A DNA stretch of 64,000 bases, from NCBI GenBank assembly GCA_014529385.2, contig CM043956.1, positions 90,164,721 through 90,228,720 on the forward strand, read 5' to 3'. Made by a program: the position numbers and the translations under genes. Below, piece after piece: positions 12,471 through 24,490 of this stretch (positions are counted from its first letter, which is position 1; every line of letters begins with the position of its first letter). Below the pieces are notes generated by a model. That model worked only from the letters and a program-made list of their open reading frames with translations, did no database searches and had not been told where the DNA came from. This DNA comes from Adiantum capillus-veneris (lineage: Eukaryota > Streptophyta > Polypodiopsida > Polypodiales > Pteridaceae).

Positions 12471-12740
12471 CCTCATCCGGCGAGTCTACACCAATAAAGC
12501 GTGCTGCCTAAATCGACGAATCTGCACTAATGCTGCCTATATAGGCGGATTTGCATTTACCATTGTGAATTTGCAAGTTGTCAGTGTGTTGTCTAAATCA
12601 GCGGATCTTCACAGATAACTGGTGTTGCCTAAATCGGCGAATCTACACCAAGGTGAGCATTTACACACTGCCTAAATCGGCGGATCTGCACCAGGATGAG
12701 TATATACACACTGCCTAAATCGGCGAATCTGTGTGGTTGT
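12471..12740 (-). repeat. seven-copy array of the 22-23-bp motif
   Basis: Motif units resembling TGCCTAAATCGGCGAATCT start at about 12474, 12510, 12533, 12582, 12626, 12670 and 12711. Spacers vary from 0 to about 30 bp. The last units also share flanking ACACTGCC and GCACCA..ATGAGTA text. The units are reverse-complement homologues of the 97-268 array and lie at the same distance from the LTR. Confidence 0.75.
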
Positions 12741-12741
12741 G

Positions 12742-14192
12742 ACCAATGGACTAGGCTAGGCATATAACATTTATCACATGTGTGAGACAAATTTGGAGGA
12801 TACTTACAAACTGTTGTTCACTATCCTAGGGCACCTTAGCTCACATGAGTAGTTGTATAGCTTAATGAGAAATGATCGTAATGAAAAATCCTTTAAATTA
12901 GTGAGAGATAAAATCCGAAGCAGTGTGTGCGTGCATAGAGAGCTATAATTGAAAGAATGACCATTCGGATTAGGGGGTCGCACAAAAATAGAATGCTCGT
13001 ACAAGCTGGAGAGGGTTGTAACTGTGTTGTTCTCTTTTGGAATGGGGGCAACACACACAGCGAGAGTTGTAGACAAGAGAGTTAGCATACGTAACAACGT
13101 AAAATTACATACCTAGAGGTGGTTTGAAGAAGTGACTAGTATCCAAATCGTCAAATGCTTAAACAAGTTCTTGAAAATAAAGGGCAACAATAAAATTCAT
13201 CATTTGAGTAATGTCATGCAAGGTAGAACAAACCAAAGTACAGATGCCATAAAGTTCAAGTTGTGCAGATGGGTGTCATATATCGATGAGGTGGACTATA
13301 TATGTGAGGTTGTCGCAAGAAAATTAGTAAAATTTCACTAGTGTTATTGAAAGTAGTTAAAATACCAAAACATCGGCTAGATTCCATGCTTTTCTTCACG
13401 TAAATCGGCAAAGTTTTATAAGTTTTAGTGTGAATACTTGAAAATCTTTGAGTTGTGACCTAAAAACAATGTGACCTAAAAACAAAAAAAAGCTTTAGGT
13501 GTGCCCTTATTGTCTTTAGTTAGAAAAATTGTTTTTGGCAAGCCCTAACTCGATCAACAAACATTGCTATGAATACTCTGGTCCAAAGAGAATTTCTCAG
13601 GAAAAATTTCGTAGGAACTACTTTCGATGGTCATTTTTGAATGGATACAACAAACACGAAAATACCAAGAGACATAGCAGCGCTTATCGCCACCTTAAAT
13701 ATAGACACACAAATCTCACACCGCGTAGCCATGAACATTAGCTTCAAGCTATGAAAGACTATATAGAACACGTACAGTATGTGTGTGTGTGTTTGGATGT
13801 ATATCATTCAAATTGACAGGTGAGTGTGTGTGTGGGTGCCAAAAAAATCATCGACTTGCGCGGTTGTGGACAATTGAATACAAAGGTAGGGCCCGCAGTT
13901 TGGTTATGGGGGGAAAAGAAAATGAAATGTTATATTAACCGTCTGTAAAAATTAAGTGGGAGAACAATCTTTGTGTATCTATTCCGATGCATGGGTACAA
14001 ATAAAAATAAAACAAATTGAAGTACCATTGAAAGGATAAAACCTAGAGCCTAATATTGTGATGAAAATCACAATCACCATCGCCAATGCGTGAGAATGCT
14101 CAGCAACGAGCGTTGTCCGGGAGATAGAATCTCAGGTAGGTGCTAAGGTGATCAAGCTTGACCCCAACTTGAGCACATATGTACAATGCACC

Positions 14193-14236
<44 letters not shown>

Positions 14237-14640
14237 GTGTAAGATTGCTAAGGCTAAATGTACACAAATGATGAAAAAACTGGTCTAAGTTATACAAGAT
14301 AGCTACTGTAAATTATATTATGATTAGTGTCAGATAGTACCTCCTATGTCCACGAGTCTTTGTTCTTTCTATACAAATACGAACTTGACCTAGTTTATGC
14401 TTCTCAGACAAGAAACAATTAAATTTTTCATGAGTATTGAAAACAATTCTATCTTGGCACGCTATTCATATAGTATGCCTTAATTCATTGAGCAAAAATC
14501 TACTAGTGGTTCGCGGATTTGTTATAGCTCTTCGAGTCTGCTCAGAAGCGCGCAAGGCGCAGGGAGACCATGAACGAACGAGAAGAGCTTTGTAGTTTTC
14601 TAGGATCACATGATGGGCGATCGTGCCTTTTCAAAGCCCA
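12742..14640. other. interior of element E, no assignable gene
   Basis: The first 90 bp still match the 1-100 region of the truncated E-family copy. The rest has only short chance ORFs. A (TG)n-like patch lies at 13780-13830 and a (TA)n run at 14197-14234. I see no protein motif, RNA gene or terminal inverted repeat. Confidence 0.5.
14197..14234. repeat. (TA)n microsatellite
   Basis: About 19 uninterrupted TA units. Confidence 0.95.
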
Positions 14641-14657
14641 CACATTTCCATACCATT

Positions 14658-15655
14658 ATGGCAGCCTCGTTGGGGTACCTAGGCACTCACAGCATTTATA
14701 AGCTTGGTACCCACACCAGCAGTTACTGATGCTTCCTTGTCCACGGTCTAGAAAAACACGTGCTATCCAAGCCAGATGCCTTGGTAGCTTCACATCCAAA
14801 AAGTCCACATGAAATAGCTCACTCCAAAGCCAATGTGAAAACCCTTTGGTGAGGCTCAAGATGCTTGTTCCAAAACTGAAGAGGCTTTGCAAGAATTCAA
14901 GGATATAGTAAATAAACTAAAGCTAGCTTTTGACAAGAATGCAGACCCAAAAACCTTGCAAACACTTGTGACTTTGCTCGCTCATTTGCGACTCTTGAAG
15001 AATAATAGAGAATAGGTGGAGCATGTGCCACACTAGCAGAGTGGCGTAAGGAGTCAGCAAAGCCTTTGTTATATGTATAAAAAGGATTTGAAATACTCAG
15101 ACGCATCAAAGATACAATCGCAAATTTTACAGGATGCCGTTGCCTGTATGAAATAGCAGCATCCAATAAAGGCGAGTTTGAGAAGTCTTTGAAGCAAGCA
15201 GAACACCTCGAACTGATTTTACGGCACTTAGAGAAGACTGCCCGTAGTTAAAGTTTGCAGGCCAAGCTGTTTTGATTAGATGCAATTCAAATGTCTCTTG
15301 GACGACAGGCTGAAGAAGCACTCTCTTATTTTGTCAAGTATGTCAAGTTGAAGGAAAGACTAGTCGCTCGAGATGATCCAAGCCTTGCACATTCAAGCAA
15401 CTGAAGCTTTCCAAGAACCAGGTCAGAATGCTGAAACAGTTCTATAATATTTTGAGGAGCTATAATGTTGTATAAGAGGGCCTTAGCAGTTTTTGATCAG
15501 TTTTCTGGAGATGAAGCATCTCTAAAAGCAGCAGATACTGAAGGTGAAATTGACATTGCTTTTCTGAGATGGGAAAAATTCTCGCAAGCGACTGTCTTAT
15601 TGAAAAGTTATACTCTAAAAAACAAAAGTCTCCAGCCTGAGTGTATGTGTGTGTG
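14658..15655 (+). pseudogene. processed pseudogene of a TPR-like host protein
   Basis: From an ATG at 14658 (MAASLGYLGTHSIYKLG, reminiscent of a plastid-targeting N terminus) the plus strand gives host-like protein text spread over three frames. It includes EALQEFKDIVNKLKLAFD and KTLQTLVTLLAHLRLLK (14880-15000), CRLYEIAASNKGEFEKSLKQ (15135-15200), GRQAEEALSYFVKYVKLKE (15302-15358), and LYKRALAVFDQFSGDEAS then IAFLRWEKFSQATVLLKS (15468-15610). The helical A-A-L-x-Y/F spacing and the RALAVF, LLKSY.LKNKSLQPE text resemble tetratricopeptide repeats of kinesin-light-chain/nephrocystin type. About 1 kb runs without introns, with frameshifts and stops. It lies antisense inside element E. The exact parent gene is not identified. 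Confidence 0.6.
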
Positions 15656-15707
15656 AAGCCGCTGGTGTGGCTGCCATCTAAAGCAAGAAAGTGTGTGTTA
15701 GCATGCG

Positions 15708-15713
15708 CACACA

Positions 15714-15797
<84 letters not shown>
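15708..15797. repeat. compound (CA)n(GA)n microsatellite
   Basis: About 11 CA units run directly into about 33 GA units. Long Ser-Leu and Arg-Glu ORFs over it are by-products. Confidence 0.97.
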
Positions 15798-15799
<2 letters not shown>

Positions 15800-15801
<2 letters not shown>

Positions 15802-17008
15802 AAGAAAAGCAGTTGGAGAGGGAGAGACAAAGTGTTGTCAATCTGATGAGGGCTGCATGGTGGCTTGGCAGAGGGAGCGGCTGGAAAACTACGACTGAAA
15901 GAGAGAGCAATAGTGGGAAAACCACTGCATGGGTGGTTGGTCGAGCGGCCACAGACAGAGAGAGAGTTAGTGGTGATCTCAACGGCCGCCTTTTGGGTTC
16001 AATATGTGAATGCAGAGTTGGTGGGGAGAACACCACTTTTAGTAGGTTAGTGGATGCGCTAGTGGAGTGTGACGCCATCAGTGGAGGGAGGGTAATTGGG
16101 CTGTGGGGTTGCATGGTAGCTGAGAACCGAGAGAGATAGAAATAGAGCGAGCCAGGCAGTGTGTAGCGCCACCGTTTGGCACTGTGGACCATTGTGTTTC
16201 TAAGGTTGGTGATAAAAAATTTGGGGTAGAAGTACTGCATGTAAAGGACTGGTGGGCGCTGCATGACAAAAGGGTTGGCAAGCGTTGCAGTGCAAGTGAG
16301 AGTGGGAAATCGCCCGTGCATGCGGTACACCTGTAGATGGTTGAAGTTGTCGAACGATAGGCCGTCGTTTCCAGCAGTTACTGTGGCAGCTATCGCTCGC
16401 CTTGCGCTCATGTCCTCAATTAAGCGTGCTTCTTAAGTTGAGGAGGACTCGCGACAGCAGGCTGGTCTACGTTGCCCCTAAGTATTAAGAAAACACACCG
16501 GTTTTGCAACTTGTGAAAGTTTGTGGGGGTTGGTTCCCACTACAAGCTACTCTTCTTTCAAGTTTAGTCTCATATTCAAGCTCACTCTACAATCCCTTTC
16601 CCTATGTCATAACATAAGGATATGATCGAGATTCTGCAAGATCTCTTTGAGGCTCCTATGATGCCAAAATTCTCAGGTGACTCTTCCTCTCCTTCTTCTG
16701 ACAATTTTAGTCATCTTCTCCATCTAATATAAAGAAATTAATGCGTTGTTTTTTTTTTCATTGAGTATCTTCTTATAATTTAGTTTAATCCATTATATTA
16801 TTATGTTTAATCAACATAATTATACTAACAATTGCTATATCATGAAAACAAAGAAGGGGCTCTCTTTAATTCTAGAAATCACTATTTACATCATGCAATC
16901 AACAATAATTACTGCAAATTGAAGCGATTAACAGAATCTACAAGCATAGGAGAGCAAAATACTTAGCTGTAGCTTGTCAAAATATGTAGTCATGGAGCGT
17001 AGCCCCTC
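15800..17008. other. 5' interior of element E, unassigned
   Basis: A 237-codon minus-strand frame (15698-16411) begins MSARRAIAATVTAGNDG, but its last third is only translated CT repeat and the rest matches nothing I recognise. The stretch 16440-17008 has no long frame. It occupies the leader/gag position of the element. It could be captured host DNA, but I cannot show that. Confidence 0.35.
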
Positions 17009-17009
17009 T

Positions 17010-17020
17010 CTCTGATACCA
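17010..17020 (-). promoter_or_regulatory. primer-binding site (initiator Met tRNA) of element E
   Basis: The minus strand reads TGGTATCAGAG one base inside the 5' LTR end at 17022. Confidence 0.88.
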
Positions 17021-17021
17021 C

Positions 17022-17495
17022 TGCTACAATCGGAAGCCTGGCTTCCCTGCAAAATACTCGAAAATAGCACATAGCGAGACATAAACGACTAAATCTGCAT
17101 ACCTCGAATTACACGATGCCTAATCCACGTTGTACACGAGCAGAGAGAGAAAGAGAGCGTGATAGAACGAGAGAGCACGTGCAAGCGTACCTCCTAGAGC
17201 GGAGTGCTACGCTGGCACGGCGAGAGAGAAGAGGAGAGAGGGGAGAAGAAGTACACAGACACTGGGTGCAATCTCCCCCCGTGCAAGAGTGACCATTTCC
17301 CTCTTGCACGTATTTGTTATATAGATTTCTTGAATGGTCAAATTGGTTACAAACTGGCCAGCCGGACATAATTGGCCAAAGCTCATAAAGAGCACTTGAA
17401 TAATCAAATATACACAAAATGTAATATCCTTCTGCATAATCCATTATCTGCTAATGCTTTTGCCACCTGTCAGCTGCAATATCAATTCTATAACA
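17022..17495 (-). repeat. 5' LTR of element E
   Basis: 474 bp, beginning TGTTATAGAATTG and ending GATTGTAGCA on the minus strand. It is closely similar to the 3' LTR at 11573-12041. Confidence 0.92.
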
Positions 17496-17500
17496 GTATG

Positions 17501-19353
17501 CATGCTGATATGAAGCGAAGGCCAAAACTTTGACCTTCCCTTAAAAGGGTTGAGCGGAAGATGACAATGCAAAGGGTATATTGTAGGAGATGGAATCCAT
17601 ACATCTGGGAGGAGGGTGTCTTTGAGAAGCAGTGGTGTACTGGCAAGAGAAATGGTGGCCTAGCCCTAATTCCTCCTCCAATTCCCGTTTTCCACATGGT
17701 TGGGGTTGTGGCTAGGTGTATCTTTTGGCAAAAGCACATTCTGAAAGAGCGCTTTATCGTTGGAGGTGGAGATAGGATAGCCATTGTTAAAGAATTTGAG
17801 AGGATATTTAGGGTTAGAGGGTGAAGGAGAGGTTACATTTGCTTTATGGTTGATGGAAGAATCCAATAGAGGCCTCTTAGACATAGTAGAGGTATGGGAA
17901 TTCAAGTAAGTGATTATAGAACATCTCGGATTACTACCCAGTGTTGCCTTGTGGAGATGCTTACGAGAGGGGGAGTGCAGGTTATGGTGGGAGAAGATCT
18001 TGGAGATAAGAAAGGGATTTTGGGTGGGGTTTTGATGGGGTTTCTAGGGAGCGATTTAAAGCCTTTAATAGGAGGGTAGGATTTGAGAGAGACTTTTTGG
18101 TAACTTAGACCTAAAATGGTTGGCCACCACTCGTTCTACCAGTTGCTTATGGTTTGCTGTTTTGGTAGCGAAAGAAATTATTCTTCTGTATTGGTGATCG
18201 ATTGTTTGCAAGCAATCTTTGTCATACGTGGGCAATCTGTGGGCTATAGGGGGTGAATGCCCTATTTTTTGTTGGTATGGAAAGAGAGAGCCTTCATTTT
18301 GCCAAACCAATGTGCTTTGGTGGTGCACACACCAACCCCTCAATCTTTTGATGTGTCATTTGAGCTAAGCCTCATGAGAAAATAAATGCCATGTGGATGG
18401 GTGAGAGTGAAATCAAGTTCGAGAGGTTGCATGCACGCATCATTTCCTCTTAGATGCGTTTCACATGAACCATAAGGCAATTTTTTTGAATGCTAGCCTT
18501 AATTGCTGTTTAGTTGAAAAACCCACCTTGGAAAGCTAACTATGTCGATAACGTCATACTACCTCCCTACTGGCTCAGACTCTATTTTATTCATTCATCC
18601 CAAGATTCGCAGACTCATACCCCTCAATAGAGGGTCACCCTCTAAAATGGGGGAGGAGAGTCAAACGCGGGCGCACAACAACTTTCGGTACATTGAGAGT
18701 TGCTGTAGACCACAACCACAACAACGCTTGCATGTCGACACCGTGCATGTTAAACTTAAAAAAAATATCAACAGCCCCTCCCCCCTCCCTCCGGTTTCGC
18801 CTCGCAGGCTTGCGATACTCTGCAGCTGCACCACTTATGTGCGCTTCATCTCCATCTGCTCGCTTTCGTGCGGTCCCTGCTTCTGCTCCTCTGTTCGCTA
18901 GCTCTGCCCTTGCTTCTGCTCCTTTGCCGCGTCGCTCGACAAAGTACATATCTGCTTTTGATTCCTTCTATTTTTTTATTTGATTTGATTGGGTACCCCC
19001 TACTATTGGCATAGTTGGCTCACAAAGGCATTGTGTAGAAGAAATAGACAAGTATTTGGCATCTTAAGTCCTGTAGCAACCTTTTTAGTAGAGGAGGCAA
19101 CAAAATTATTGAGCGCATAGTAATTCTTCGTGACCTTGCGTGTGAAAGCTCTCTTAGGCGTGTGCCACATACATGTTGGACAGACATGTGCGACGCTGAG
19201 TCGATGAAAGCTGATTCATTTAGAGACTTGTGGACTGAGGCAAAAAGAAGACAAGGGTTACCCCTTCCCACATACGGAGTTCGAATGCCATTTAGCCTTG
19301 AACTCCGTGCCCTTGTTGCCTTTTGCGTGCTCTACTAGCTCAAAATGTATCAT
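17501..19353. other. unassigned sequence between element E and the ubiquitin locus
   Basis: Only short, unsupported frames occur. Around 17640-17720 the plus strand gives a GKRNGGLALIPP segment that faintly recalls the GGL motif after LINE RT. One such motif is not enough for a call. A C/T-rich stretch at 18770-18960 translates to Ala/Ser-rich text with no domain. No RNA gene is seen. Confidence 0.4.
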
Positions 19354-20000
19354 GCATCGTCCAAAACAGCCTATTCGGGCCTGTCCGAGCACTCGTGAAA
19401 GTTCGAAGAAACCTTCCAAGAATTCTTAACCTGCGACGAAACTTCCCAGAAAACCCTAACTTCTAAGCTTCGCGTAGGAACCTTCCCGAGCTAAAACCGT
19501 GCATCGTCCAAAACAGCCTATTCGGGCCTGTCCGAGCACCCATGAAAGTTCGAAGAAACCTTCCAAGAATTCTTAACCTGCGACGAAACTCCCTAACTTC
19601 TAAGAGCCAGTTCTCATGAGGGTTTGATTTTCAAAATGTTGGCAATATGTTGCCAATTTTTTGGTTTCACATGGAGTGTTTCCACTAAATAGTTGGGAAC
19701 AAGTTGCCAACAAGTTCCCAAACGACTCCATGCTCAAGGGGTGGAGCAAGATGGCAACCACAAGTGAAAACAAAGAGAAAAAAGTGTTTTTTATTGAATG
19801 GAGGAAAAGACAAACTTTTTTTCACTTCTCTCTCTATTCTCTCACTTACTTTTCCCATTCATTTTCCTTAAAAAAGAAATCTCTCCCTCTCTCACGTTTT
19901 TAGATACCTTCCATGAGAACTCACAAAATCAAGTTGCCAACCAACCTCTGATGTGAACTAGCTCTAAGCTCCGCGTAGGAACCTTCCCGGGCTAAAACCG
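19354..20000 (+). repeat. tandemly duplicated promoter segment of the ubiquitin gene
   Basis: The unit starting GCATCGTCCAAAACAGCC occurs at 19354-19500 and again from 19501. Period is 147 bp, with a 10-bp deletion in copy 2. Copy 2 is interrupted by the MITE at 19604-19964 and resumes at 19965 with GCTCCGCGTAGGAACC, matching GCTTCGCGTAGGAACC in copy 1. The segment lies directly upstream of the TATA box. Confidence 0.9.
19604..19964. mobile_element. Tourist-like MITE (PIF/Harbinger type), 361 bp
   Basis: The left end GAGCCAGTTCTCATGAGG and the inverted right end (GAGCTAGTTCACATCAGAGG on the other strand) are imperfect terminal inverted repeats. TAA flanks both sides (19601-19603 and 19965-19967). 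The uninterrupted target is visible in promoter copy 1, which proves the insertion. The 3-bp TAA/TTA TSD and GAGCC-like ends fit PIF/Harbinger-derived Tourist MITEs. No transposase is present. Repeated TTGCCAAC words occur inside. Confidence 0.85.
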
Positions 20001-20008
20001 TTTTGGCT

Positions 20009-20016
20009 CTATAAAG
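20009..20016 (+). promoter_or_regulatory. TATA box of the polyubiquitin gene
   Basis: CTATAAAG lies about 85 bp upstream of the ATG. A pyrimidine-rich leader (20045-20095) follows, and there is no obvious leader intron. Confidence 0.6.
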
Positions 20017-20051
20017 AAAGGCTTATCGTACTGTGGTTTGACCTTCCTTAG

Positions 20052-20776
<725 letters not shown>

Positions 20777-22042
20777 AATTAACCTTCAACAGTTGCGTTA
20801 AGAATCGCTTTGTATGATTGACCATGACAGTTTAGCGCTTTGATAAACAGTTGTTGATCATTGTGTTTTATGATGAGGAAAACTGACATCTCCACATAAA
20901 GTTGTATGGATTGGAAAGGAAGTATATTTGTTTGAAAAGAAAGAAACTGTGTGTACTTGATGTTTTCATCTCCACATGGATTGTTTGAAAAGAAAGGAAC
21001 TGTGTGTACTCGATGTTTTCCATTGCCATGTCTAGTATGCATTTGTCTGGAGGTTCTGCTTCTTTCCTGTTGGTTGGGCCTTTTTCTGAGCATAATGTTT
21101 TTTCCCTACTAGAGTAAAAGGGGGGTTTGGAAGGAGTTTCCCTGTAATGTTGCTTAATTTATGGTGCTTTCCCTGTAATGTTGCTTAATTTATGGTGCAT
21201 ATGGTGATTGTTGTGAAGGTATATGCCTTATGACAATGTGATAAAAAATCGATGCTGGTTGCAATTCTTTGTCCTGGGTCACCAGCGAGCCGCATTTTGT
21301 ATGTTGTGCTCTGGAGCTATTGTAAGAGTCTGGAATCTCTTTGGACCTGACCAGTTGGTCCTAGTATGTCTCCCAGGACAGGTGGTAGGGAGTGAGGGAT
21401 GTGTGGCTGTTCACACCCGGAGTGAGGTGTTTTCTCATGTCGGGATATGTCTGGCCATGTGTAGCTCAGGGTTTTAGCTATTCTGGGGCTATTAGGTCTC
21501 TTTGCAAGCTTAGGATATCACCTTTACCACTTAAGCCTTGGTAAGAATGATCCTTTTTCTACATAGGAGCATTGTCATGGGCTACTTAGCCTCGGTAAGA
21601 ATGATCCTTCGTCTACATAGGAGTATTTTCATGGGTTTAGGGAGAGGATGTCTACTTTGCCTCGATCTTAGAACTAGAGTGTGACTTCAATGCTTTGAAC
21701 CCCTTGGGTGAGTTCACCCGTGAGATAAGAGGATCAAGTATGCTACGACTGCATCAACAATGGCAATCTTCCAAGTATGACATTGATTGGATGTTCGAAT
21801 TCTGGTTACCTCTTGACAGAGGAATACGGAGGTTCAGCTTTTTGTGGTAACCATGGAACCAGCCCTAGGAAAGAAGCTGCAAGAAGAAATAGGTTTTTTT
21901 TGTTCCTGCATGGCCATCGGTCGCTCAGATTGCTTGGATGGTCTCCCCTTACATTGGATTGTAACCTCAGTTTGTTTTGTAACCTAACCTGCTTCAAGAT
22001 CCTTGGTTGGTGGCAGTTCTTGTAGGTACCTATATTGGTAAA
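20777..22042. other. 3' flank of the ubiquitin locus, with small tandem duplications
   Basis: No coding signal. Three local duplications are visible: GTGTGTACTTGATGTTTTC-like units at about 20950 and 21000, CCCTGTAATGTTGCTTAA units at 21141 and 21170 (period about 29 bp), and GGTAAGAATGATCCTT units at about 21538 and 21593. The sequence appears to continue at 59962 on the far side of element G. Confidence 0.6.
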
Positions 22043-22047
22043 GGTAG

Positions 22048-22310
22048 TGTTAACCCTCACGCACATTCCGATCACCTACAATGGACGTCGTATTATTTAT
22101 TTGGTAGAGTCAGGTACCGGGCTTGTCGGTCCACTAGGAAAAGGGTAAGAGTGATCGTCGATGAGAGGCGCACTCTAAAACTGGAACGTAATGTTTGGGT
22201 AAGATTGGTTAAGTGTGCACGTCCACGTGTGAATGGGACGAGCTCATATAAAAGTCAACTAAACCTAAAATTCACTCATTCTCTCATTTGTGTGTGTGTG
22301 TGTGTGTGTA

Positions 22311-22352
<42 letters not shown>

Positions 22353-22580
22353 CATTGTGGCGGCACGACGGTGGCGAGACGGTTGAGCGCGACGTAGCGG
22401 CGTCTCCCTCTTTTTTGCAGCGAGGAATTTTCCACAAAGCAAGCGTAGAGCGGTGAGTGACACACCATCGTCATCTTTGAACTTACTAGTTTAGGCTTGT
22501 TGTGTGCTTGGAGCCATTTGTGACTCGGACGCGGTGTATCGGCAAGTTCTTTGCATTGACACGTGCGACGTACGCATACA
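22048..22580 (+). repeat. 5' LTR of element G
   Basis: 533 bp, TGTTAACCCTCACGC...CGCATACA. It contains a TATA box (TATAAAA at 22246-22252) and a (GT)n/(GA)n block at 22287-22347 shortly downstream, in the transcribed part. Confidence 0.93.
22246..22252 (+). promoter_or_regulatory. TATA box of the G 5' LTR
   Basis: GCTCATATAAAAGTC is conserved exactly at 59526-59532 in the other LTR, as expected for the promoter of the element. Confidence 0.6.
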
Positions 22581-22584
22581 TTTT

Positions 22585-22602
22585 TGGCGCCATTGTCGGG
22601 GA
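22585..22602 (+). promoter_or_regulatory. primer-binding site (tRNA-Asp type) of element G
   Basis: TGGCGCCATTGTCGGGGA, four bases after the LTR. It differs at two positions from the TGGCGCCGTTGCCGGGGA site used by plant gypsy elements primed by tRNA-Asp. Confidence 0.85.
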
Positions 22603-22956
22603 ATGCCATACACTAAGTTTGAATGGCACTTTGTGCTTCTTTTCTGGTGCAATTTTAATTGTAGGAACTAGTATGCGACCCGCGCATTGCCGCGGTCAAG
22701 GGAACAATGCCTCTATTCTCATAGGGTTATCTTCTCTTCCAAGTGGAACACTATCAATACTTTCTTTCTACACGTATAGTCTATCGCCTTTATAAAAGTG
22801 ATGCACGACAAAATCTCTTAATAGATGCTGCAAAGCATTCTTTGATACCAAGATTGGAAGCTTTTCATAGAAATTATTTTTCATGAGGTGTTAACCCTTG
22901 TTCAATAAACTTAGGAGTGCTCTAATTCTATTAGGATGTGTGTGTGTGTATATATC

Positions 22957-23000
<44 letters not shown>

Positions 23001-23893
23001 CCCCTTTTTGGTCTACCTTGATCTAGCAATGCTACCAAGCTTGATTATAGAGATTAGATAAGCTAGCATGGTGTAAAGAGATGAAAGCTAAGAGAAGTCA
23101 ATGTAATAATAAAACTTTTTTTTAATAAATGGAGTGGGTTTTAAGATTGGTTTCAATGATAGGAACGCAATTGGATTCAATGTCTTTGCTTCACTCTCTT
23201 ACTTGCTTCTATCCTTGTACGTATGTATGGATGTATGTATACATATATATCTATATGTACGCATAGTACATACACACACACACACATATATATATATATA
23301 TGTTTGAAACGAAGATTTGTCACATAGCTCTTGAGACATCTTGATATGTTCCAATTATGTCTATATGTACACATAGCGCATGTACACACACACACACACC
23401 AAGGCTTGGGAAATATTTTTTGTGGACTTGTCTTTGGAACCTTTCCACACGTATATAAGCTGATTAACTCTAAATTTGAGGGGGATAATCGTACTACAAA
23501 TCTCATATTATAACTAAAAATCTCATAATTTGAACCGGCTTGAGAACCTTCTTGTCCAAATTTGAGTCGGCCATTTTTTATTTTGAACAAGTTTTGGATA
23601 AAGCGAACCTATCTTTTTTCGAGCCCTGACATACACATACACGCACGCACACATGTATATATATGCTTGAACGAAAGATTTGTCACATAGGTATTGAGGC
23701 ATTTTACTATTGTTTCAATACAGTAACTATGACATTTAAAGTTTCTATGCTCCCCTTGTTTTCTCCTCCACCCCCCCCTCCCCCCGCCACCCCCCATCCC
23801 CCAAAACCCTCTAGTTGAAGTGATGATCCCAGGTGGACATTTAAAAAGGAGAAACGAACTTCTTTTTGAAAAGAAAAGTATAGATGGCTATGA

Positions 23894-23939
<46 letters not shown>

Positions 23940-24052
23940 CCATCGGATAGATCATCAAGATCTCATTGGATATTCCTACAACATTTCAAATTCTCCTTTT
24001 ATCAAACTGTGTGTGTACGTGTGTGTGATTCTCCTTTTATCAAAATGTGTGT

Positions 24053-24132
<80 letters not shown>

Positions 24133-24445
24133 ATGAAACAAAAATAACTTTATTCTTATCCATGTTGTGAGATATATCTTTTGGGATTGTTCCGATGGCA
24201 TTAAAAACTTCTCTTCTCTCTCTTTCTCTCTCTCTCTCCCCTCTTCCTCCTCCTCCCCCTCATCGATATTCACTTTTGTTGAAGACTTGTTTTGTAAATT
24301 TTAAAGTCACTTTAAATTGTTCCTACACGCAAACATTTTGTTTTGTCTTCCTCTCTCCTCCTGCGTCATTTGTTGGACTTTGCATTTCAACACATTAAAT
24401 ACAACACTAAAAAATTGTCCTCTCTCCCCTCTCGCCCCACTCCCT

Positions 24446-24490
<45 letters not shown>

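Larger units (their letters stand above)
11573..17495 (-). mobile_element. LTR element E, without recognisable gag-pol
   Basis: LTRs at 11573-12041 and 17022-17495 are bounded by TGCTACA...AACA on the plus strand and flanked by a perfect TSD, GTATG (11568-11572 and 17496-17500). On the minus strand the 5' LTR is followed by an initiator-Met PBS. The roughly 5-kb interior has no gag, protease, integrase or RT motif that I can find. It holds a (TA)n run, a processed host pseudogene in antisense orientation, a (CA)n(GA)n run, and at the 3' side a seven-copy motif array. This is the structure of a large non-autonomous (LARD-like) element, unless later insertions have replaced the coding region. 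Confidence 0.85.

Noticed and set aside
15698-16411. 237-codon minus-strand ORF in element E
   Set aside because: The final third is microsatellite and the rest shows no recognisable motif; kept only as unassigned interior.
17560-17824. LINE RT fragment from the GGLALIPP string
   Set aside because: One weak motif without supporting neighbours.
22672-22795. Gag start of G at the first ATG after the PBS
   Set aside because: Only 40 codons, no gag resemblance; the LRSGR start at 27068 fits better.
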